Positions 59,971 through 64,000 of a stretch of DNA of 64,000 nucleotides are shown in pieces. Source of the stretch: Nitrospira japonica (lineage in GTDB: Bacteria; Nitrospirota; Nitrospiria; Nitrospirales; Nitrospiraceae); contig NZ_LT828648.1 of NCBI RefSeq assembly GCF_900169565.1, positions 2,516,501 through 2,580,500 on the forward strand. The letters are read 5' to 3'. Each line of letters opens with the position of its first letter. Within the stretch, counting starts at the first letter, position 1. The notes under the pieces were generated by a model. The model was not told the DNA's origin. It worked only from the letters and a program-made list of their open reading frames with translations, and made no database searches. A program made the position numbers and the translations under genes.

Positions 59971-62682
59971 CTAGAACGTCAGCCGCAGCATGCCGATCAC
60001 GTGCCGCGGCGCGCCGAATTGATTGAATGCCGCATAGCTGACGGGGGCTTCGATATAGTGCGTATTGAAGACGTTGTTGACGTTCAGTTGGAGGCTCAGC
60101 CATTTCAGCGGAGCATAGATGGCAAAGACGTCCGCTCTGCTGTACCCCGCGAATGTCTCATCTTGATTCACCCCCGGGGTTCCTGAGACTTCGCTCCGGT
60201 AATAGACGACCGCACCGAGCTTCAATCCCTTGGTGAGCAGCTCGGACAAATCATAACTGCCGAAGGCGCTGACCGTGTGCTTGGGAACGTTGTATGCGCG
60301 TGTGCCGACCACGCCGGGAGTCGGACTCTTCGTGATTTCGGCTTCGAGAAAGGTGTAGGCCAGATTGACCTGCAATCGCGGAATCAGCGCACCCTGTGCT
60401 TCGAATTCAAACCCTTGATTGCGCTGCCCCTGCCCACCGATGGAGAAAAGCAGATTATTCGGGTCAGGGGTAGACACGTTGTCCAAGTTCGTTCGGAACA
60501 GCGCCGCGGTGACTCGGATCCGTTGTGCAAGCGGCTCCCACTTGCTCCCGATTTCGAACGACTTGCCCGTCATGGGAGCCAAGAGCGAGCCGTTTGAGGT
60601 AATGGCGAAATTCGCTTGGATGCTTTCGCCGTACGACGCATAGACGTTCAACCCCTCGATGACGCGCTGGGAGATGCCCAGTTGCGGCGTGAGCTTGGAT
60701 TGATTCATCCCGACTTCAGAGTTGTTCGCGAAGTTGGCCTCTCCCTGTTGGTTGATCCAATTGCCCCGTAGGGCCAGCATCACCGTTGTCCCGGCAAGAG
60801 GGCGCAGCAACCCCTGTGCGAAGAGACCGGTTTGCTGAATCGTGAGATCCTGATCGACATTAGTGGCCGGGCCGCTCAGTGCGGGAGGGAAGGGAATATT
60901 GTTGTTGGGGTTCGAGAGGTTTCCCGTGCCAAGGAACAGGAAGTCCGTGCTGAGAGAGCGTTGCCGCGCGTTGGAATAATCCATGCCGAATGCCACGGAA
61001 CTGAGGTTGCCCAAGAGCGAGAAGTCCTTCGTCAGGCTGATTTCACCTGCCAGTGAGTCTCGTTTGAGGTCCCGGCCAAATCCGTAGACGTCGAAGTTTC
61101 CGCTCGCACCGATGCCCCCCGGTTGATAGCTGGCTCCATAGCGATAGTTGCTGTCGCTGTGGCTGTATTGGCCCTTGGCCTTTAAGCGAAAGCCCTGGGC
61201 AAATCTCTTCTCGGCTTCGATATGGGCGCTTTGGTAGTCGTTTGAGAAAGTATTGTCGCTGGCCAGAAGGCTGTCGAAGAGAGAGGCGGGAATCCCTCCC
61301 TCGGTGTTGGTCGACGTCCCTATGTAACCTTTCCCCCTCAAGCGTTGAACATTGCCGATGATGGTAATGTCGAAGTCATCGCTTGGGCTGAAACGGACGG
61401 AAGGGAGAAACGAGAAACGCTGATTGCCGCTGTTGCGGAAAAATTCCGGATCCTGGTTTTGCGCGAACACGAAGCGGCCGGCGATCGGCAGGGTCGGCAG
61501 AACCCCGTTGGCGTCCAGCGTCGTTCTGTAGTGGCCGGCGGAACCGGCTCCGGCCTCCGCGATGACAAAATTCTCCTTCTGCGGCGCCTTCAGAAGACGG
61601 TTGACGAAGCCGCCCGCGCCGACCAGGCCACTGGTAAAGGACGCGGGTCCTTTGATGACTTCAATGCGTTCGTAGAGTGTGGGGTCGGAGAAATAGCTGT
61701 TGAAGGCCGAGAGGCCGTTGTCGCGGGTAAAGCCCGGCGTGCGTTGATCCGTCGCAAAACCGCGGATGAAATAGTCGTCCGCCGCCAGCGCGGATTGAGA
61801 GGTTTTTCCCACACCGGCGATCCCTTCCAAGGCCTGCTGTTGAGTCACAGCCCGGCGCTCGCGAATGCTGTCCTTGGTCACAACGCCGACGGATTGCGGG
61901 AGTTCTTGAATCGGCGCGGGAAAGCGAAGGACGGCCTCCGACGAGACGTCGGCCTTGTAGCTGTCCGGCGAATCGACGACCGGCGCCCGTTCGACCACGT
62001 CCTTGACGACCACCTCGGGAAGTTTCACGGGCTTCGATTGTGTTCCGCTTGTCGGCGAATCGGAGATATCCCCGTCAGCTTGGGCATAGACCGCTCCGGC
62101 CGTCCCTGCCGCAGCCGCGCCTACAGCCAGTCCGGTTCCAAGGCCGCTCTGGTTGCTCTGGCGTTCCAACGTGACGATATTGGCTTCCGTGATGCGATAG
62201 ACCAATCCGGTATCGACTAACAGCAGACGCAAGGCATCTTCTGCGGTGCGCCGGCCGGACACGCCGGCCGTGCGCACGTGCTCGACATCTTCCGTTGCAT
62301 AGGCAAATTGCAGGTCGGCTTGTTCTCCGAAGCGATGCAGGGCAGAGGTCAGCGGCTGTGGCGGGATGTCAAAGTCGAATTCCTTCGGTGTATCGGCGGG
62401 GGATTGCGCGACGAGATTCTGCTGGCCTGTTGCGCGAGACCTCTTGGACGGTGGGTCTGATTGTCTCCACCAGTCTTCACGGCCAGGGGTATGGGGATCT
62501 CGGTCCTTTCGATCGGGCATACCCAATCGCTTCCTGTTGAACTCCTCCTCATTGTTTGGTTCTTTTGCAACCGCAGTCTCAGGCGCGCACAGACCGAAGT
62601 GGACCATGGCCGTCGTGGCCATGATCCAAGCCAGGCCTGGTTGCCAGATCCGTGTGCTCGCTTGCTTGCGCCGAATCCTCAT
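59971..62682 (-). CDS. TonB-dependent siderophore-type receptor with STN signalling domain
   Basis: The 903-residue outer membrane protein has a signal region, an STN domain (about 80-150: FDIPPQPLTSALHRFGEQADLQFAY), a TonB-box-like PVKLPEVVVKDV, a plug (LPQSVGVVTKDSI...YFIRGFATDQRTPGFTRDNG...ERIEVIKGPASFTSGLVGAGGFVNR), and a barrel ending in Phe (VIGMLRLTF). The STN domain signals to a FecR-type protein. Ligand is likely a ferric siderophore. Ribosome site AGGAG precedes the ATG. Confidence 0.92.
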   Translation of the reverse strand: MRIRRKQASTRIWQPGLAWIMATTAMVHFGLCAPETAVAKEPNNEEEFNRKRLGMPDRKDRDPHTPGREDWWRQSDPPSKRSRATGQQNLVAQSPADTPKEFDFDIPPQPLTSALHRFGEQADLQFAYATEDVEHVRTAGVSGRRTAEDALRLLLVDTGLVYRITEANIVTLERQSNQSGLGTGLAVGAAAAGTAGAVYAQADGDISDSPTSGTQSKPVKLPEVVVKDVVERAPVVDSPDSYKADVSSEAVLRFPAPIQELPQSVGVVTKDSIRERRAVTQQQALEGIAGVGKTSQSALAADDYFIRGFATDQRTPGFTRDNGLSAFNSYFSDPTLYERIEVIKGPASFTSGLVGAGGFVNRLLKAPQKENFVIAEAGAGSAGHYRTTLDANGVLPTLPIAGRFVFAQNQDPEFFRNSGNQRFSFLPSVRFSPSDDFDITIIGNVQRLRGKGYIGTSTNTEGGIPASLFDSLLASDNTFSNDYQSAHIEAEKRFAQGFRLKAKGQYSHSDSNYRYGASYQPGGIGASGNFDVYGFGRDLKRDSLAGEISLTKDFSLLGNLSSVAFGMDYSNARQRSLSTDFLFLGTGNLSNPNNNIPFPPALSGPATNVDQDLTIQQTGLFAQGLLRPLAGTTVMLALRGNWINQQGEANFANNSEVGMNQSKLTPQLGISQRVIEGLNVYASYGESIQANFAITSNGSLLAPMTGKSFEIGSKWEPLAQRIRVTAALFRTNLDNVSTPDPNNLLFSIGGQGQRNQGFEFEAQGALIPRLQVNLAYTFLEAEITKSPTPGVVGTRAYNVPKHTVSAFGSYDLSELLTKGLKLGAVVYYRSEVSGTPGVNQDETFAGYSRADVFAIYAPLKWLSLQLNVNNVFNTHYIEAPVSYAAFNQFGAPRHVIGMLRLTF

Positions 62683-62854
62683 CGACTTCTCCTTGTGTTC
62701 CGGAGATGGGTGAACGGCGCGTTGAGCGCTCACGAATGTCATCACACCATTGGGGAATCGCTGTCATTGTTCAGGCTTCACTACTATGACGAGTGAAACA
62801 AAGAACCGCGTGGTCCGCGTCACGAATTTGCCGAAGCATGGCAGCAGGTGGAAT

Positions 62855-63856
62855 CTACAGAATAAAGACGAAGTAGCCGGCGACATGCACAACCTGGAGT
62901 CCTTGGAGCTTCGCGAGCGCACTGATCGCGTCGTCCACTTTCTGAATCTTGAATCGTCCGCTCACGGGCTTCGTACGGGAGCGATCGGCCAGAACGACAA
63001 TGCGGCCGGGCCGATAGCGATCGAGTTCAGCCATCGCCTGTGCGAACGGTTGTCCCTCGATCGCGATAATGCCCTGTGACCAGGCCTTGGCCGATCCTCC
63101 GTCGGCTGGTCGAGCGTCCTGAGGCGTTTCTCCGGGACGATAGACCGTGTGTTGATCTTTGCGGACGATGACCTGTTGCCCGGTTTGCACGTCAGTACCG
63201 GCAAACACACCGACCGTCCCTTCCACCACCGTAATGCGAGTCTGCTGCGGGTCTGCGCGTACGACGAACGCCGTCCCGACGGCCTGCGTGACCCCATCCT
63301 GGGCCGCGACCCGAAAGGGTCTCTGTGGATTGGACACGACTTCGAACAGCGCTTCGCCTCGCAAGAGATCGACGCGTCGCTCGTGGTCCGTATATGACAC
63401 GGCGATGGCAGTGTCGCTGTTGAGGTGCGCCAAGCCTCCATCCGGCAAAGTCACGACCTGCACGTGACCGACACCGGTGTGATGGTCGGCGAGAAGAAAC
63501 GCTCGAATATCCTGATACAGCACGATGAACGCCAGGCAGGCCGCAGCAAGCCCTCCGACGAGGGCATATCGGCGGCCATGCCGGCGCAGCCTGGCCGGTG
63601 GCTCGGGAGTTCGGCGATCTTCCTCCAGTAGCGCTGCACTCACATGTTGGAGCTGATCCAGCTGCTGCCAGACCGTCCGCTCGCGATCGAACGCGCGCTG
63701 GTGAGAAGGTTGTTCGGCAAGCCAGGCCTTCAGAAGCCGGAGTTCTTCCGCCGTAATCCGGCCGGAGACGAGACGCACGATCCACTCTTGGGCGATGTCC
63801 GACACTCCTGATGCGTGCGTGTCGCCGGTATTGTCCTGATCGATCTGGTCAGCCAT
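62855..63856 (-). CDS. FecR family anti-sigma regulator
   Basis: The 333-residue protein has the cytoplasmic FecR N-domain (AQEWIVRLVSGRITAEELRLLKAWLAEQPSHQRAF), one membrane helix (YALVGGLAAACLAFIVLY) and the periplasmic FecR domain (DLLRGEALFEVV...AVGTAFVVR...VVEGTVGVF). It receives the receptor signal and controls a FecI-type sigma factor, which is not in the window and may lie just beyond its end. Confidence 0.93.
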   Translation of the reverse strand: MADQIDQDNTGDTHASGVSDIAQEWIVRLVSGRITAEELRLLKAWLAEQPSHQRAFDRERTVWQQLDQLQHVSAALLEEDRRTPEPPARLRRHGRRYALVGGLAAACLAFIVLYQDIRAFLLADHHTGVGHVQVVTLPDGGLAHLNSDTAIAVSYTDHERRVDLLRGEALFEVVSNPQRPFRVAAQDGVTQAVGTAFVVRADPQQTRITVVEGTVGVFAGTDVQTGQQVIVRKDQHTVYRPGETPQDARPADGGSAKAWSQGIIAIEGQPFAQAMAELDRYRPGRIVVLADRSRTKPVSGRFKIQKVDDAISALAKLQGLQVVHVAGYFVFIL

Positions 63857-64000
63857 GGTGCGTCGGAACCGGGATTAGTATTGGGATGCCGATTGGAGAT
63901 CGTGCCTCTGACAGGAACAACACAGCCTTATATTTAGAAGACGAGTGGGAGGTGAAAGCCCGTGCAGGGAATTGTGAAGCCCGGTCTCAGAGATTTCGGA

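Noticed and set aside
1-64000. CRISPR arrays, transposases, integrases and phage genes
   Set aside because: No regularly spaced repeats, and no DDE, tyrosine or serine recombinase motif was seen in the translations.

Overview
The window is GC-rich, densely coded DNA from a Gram-negative bacterium. It carries LptD, a TonB-dependent receptor, many lipobox-type lipoproteins and two NtrC-type sigma-54 activators. Gene content (tandem DUF507 genes, many two-component and c-di-GMP proteins, a fused MoaD-MoaE, an STN-type TonB receptor) looks like Nitrospirota (Nitrospira-like), but this is inference: no rRNA or other phylogenetic marker is present. Most genes have clear starts, and many operons are joined by ATGA or TGATG overlaps. 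There are about 60 protein genes, one tRNA, no CRISPR array and no intact insertion sequence.

Layout. 1-3.4 kb: end of a secreted Cys-rich repeat protein, then a Ser/Thr kinase - PP2C phosphatase - FHA signalling operon on the minus strand. 3.4-5.2 kb: PHP phosphoesterase and a FolB-methyltransferase fusion. 5.3-7.8 kb: molybdenum cofactor genes moaC, fused moaD-moaE and moaA. 7.9-16.3 kb: nickel-type transporter, accD, folC, lptD, a small secreted protein, thioredoxin and recN. 16.3-24.7 kb: a minus-strand signalling cluster of HD-GYP regulator, NtrC-type regulator, histidine kinase and a 1397-residue protein that joins a degenerate sensor kinase, two PilZ domains, a LuxD-like alpha/beta hydrolase and a methyltransferase. 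25-34.5 kb: secreted proteins, a second PP2C, an RNase H-fold nuclease, DUF507 pair, peroxiredoxin, and a dienelactone-hydrolase homologue without its usual cysteine. 34.8-41.6 kb: Gfo/Idh/MocA oxidoreductase, comM and clpB. 42.9-46.6 kb: a histidine kinase - lipoprotein - NtrC-type regulator operon in the GlrK-QseG-GlrR order. 46.6-51.5 kb: envelope proteins and a YihY/BrkB gene broken by an amber codon. 51.7-54.6 kb: arsRMBC arsenic operon (arsR, arsM, acr3, arsC) with two ArsR-type operators, followed by tRNA-Thr(TGT). 55-56 kb: two small lipoproteins in more AT-rich DNA. 56.1-63.9 kb: APS kinase, PepSY membrane protein, TPR-sulfotransferase, TonB-dependent receptor and FecR, all on the minus strand.

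How the parts fit. The moa genes form a near-complete molybdopterin route from GTP. The ars operon covers sensing, methylation, export and arsenate reduction, with thioredoxin elsewhere in the window as possible reductant. The last block suggests a FecR-controlled outer-membrane uptake system beside a PAPS-making kinase and a PAPS-using sulfotransferase. The best candidate for something undescribed is the 1397-residue PilZ-hydrolase-methyltransferase protein and its neighbours at 16.3-24.7 kb.
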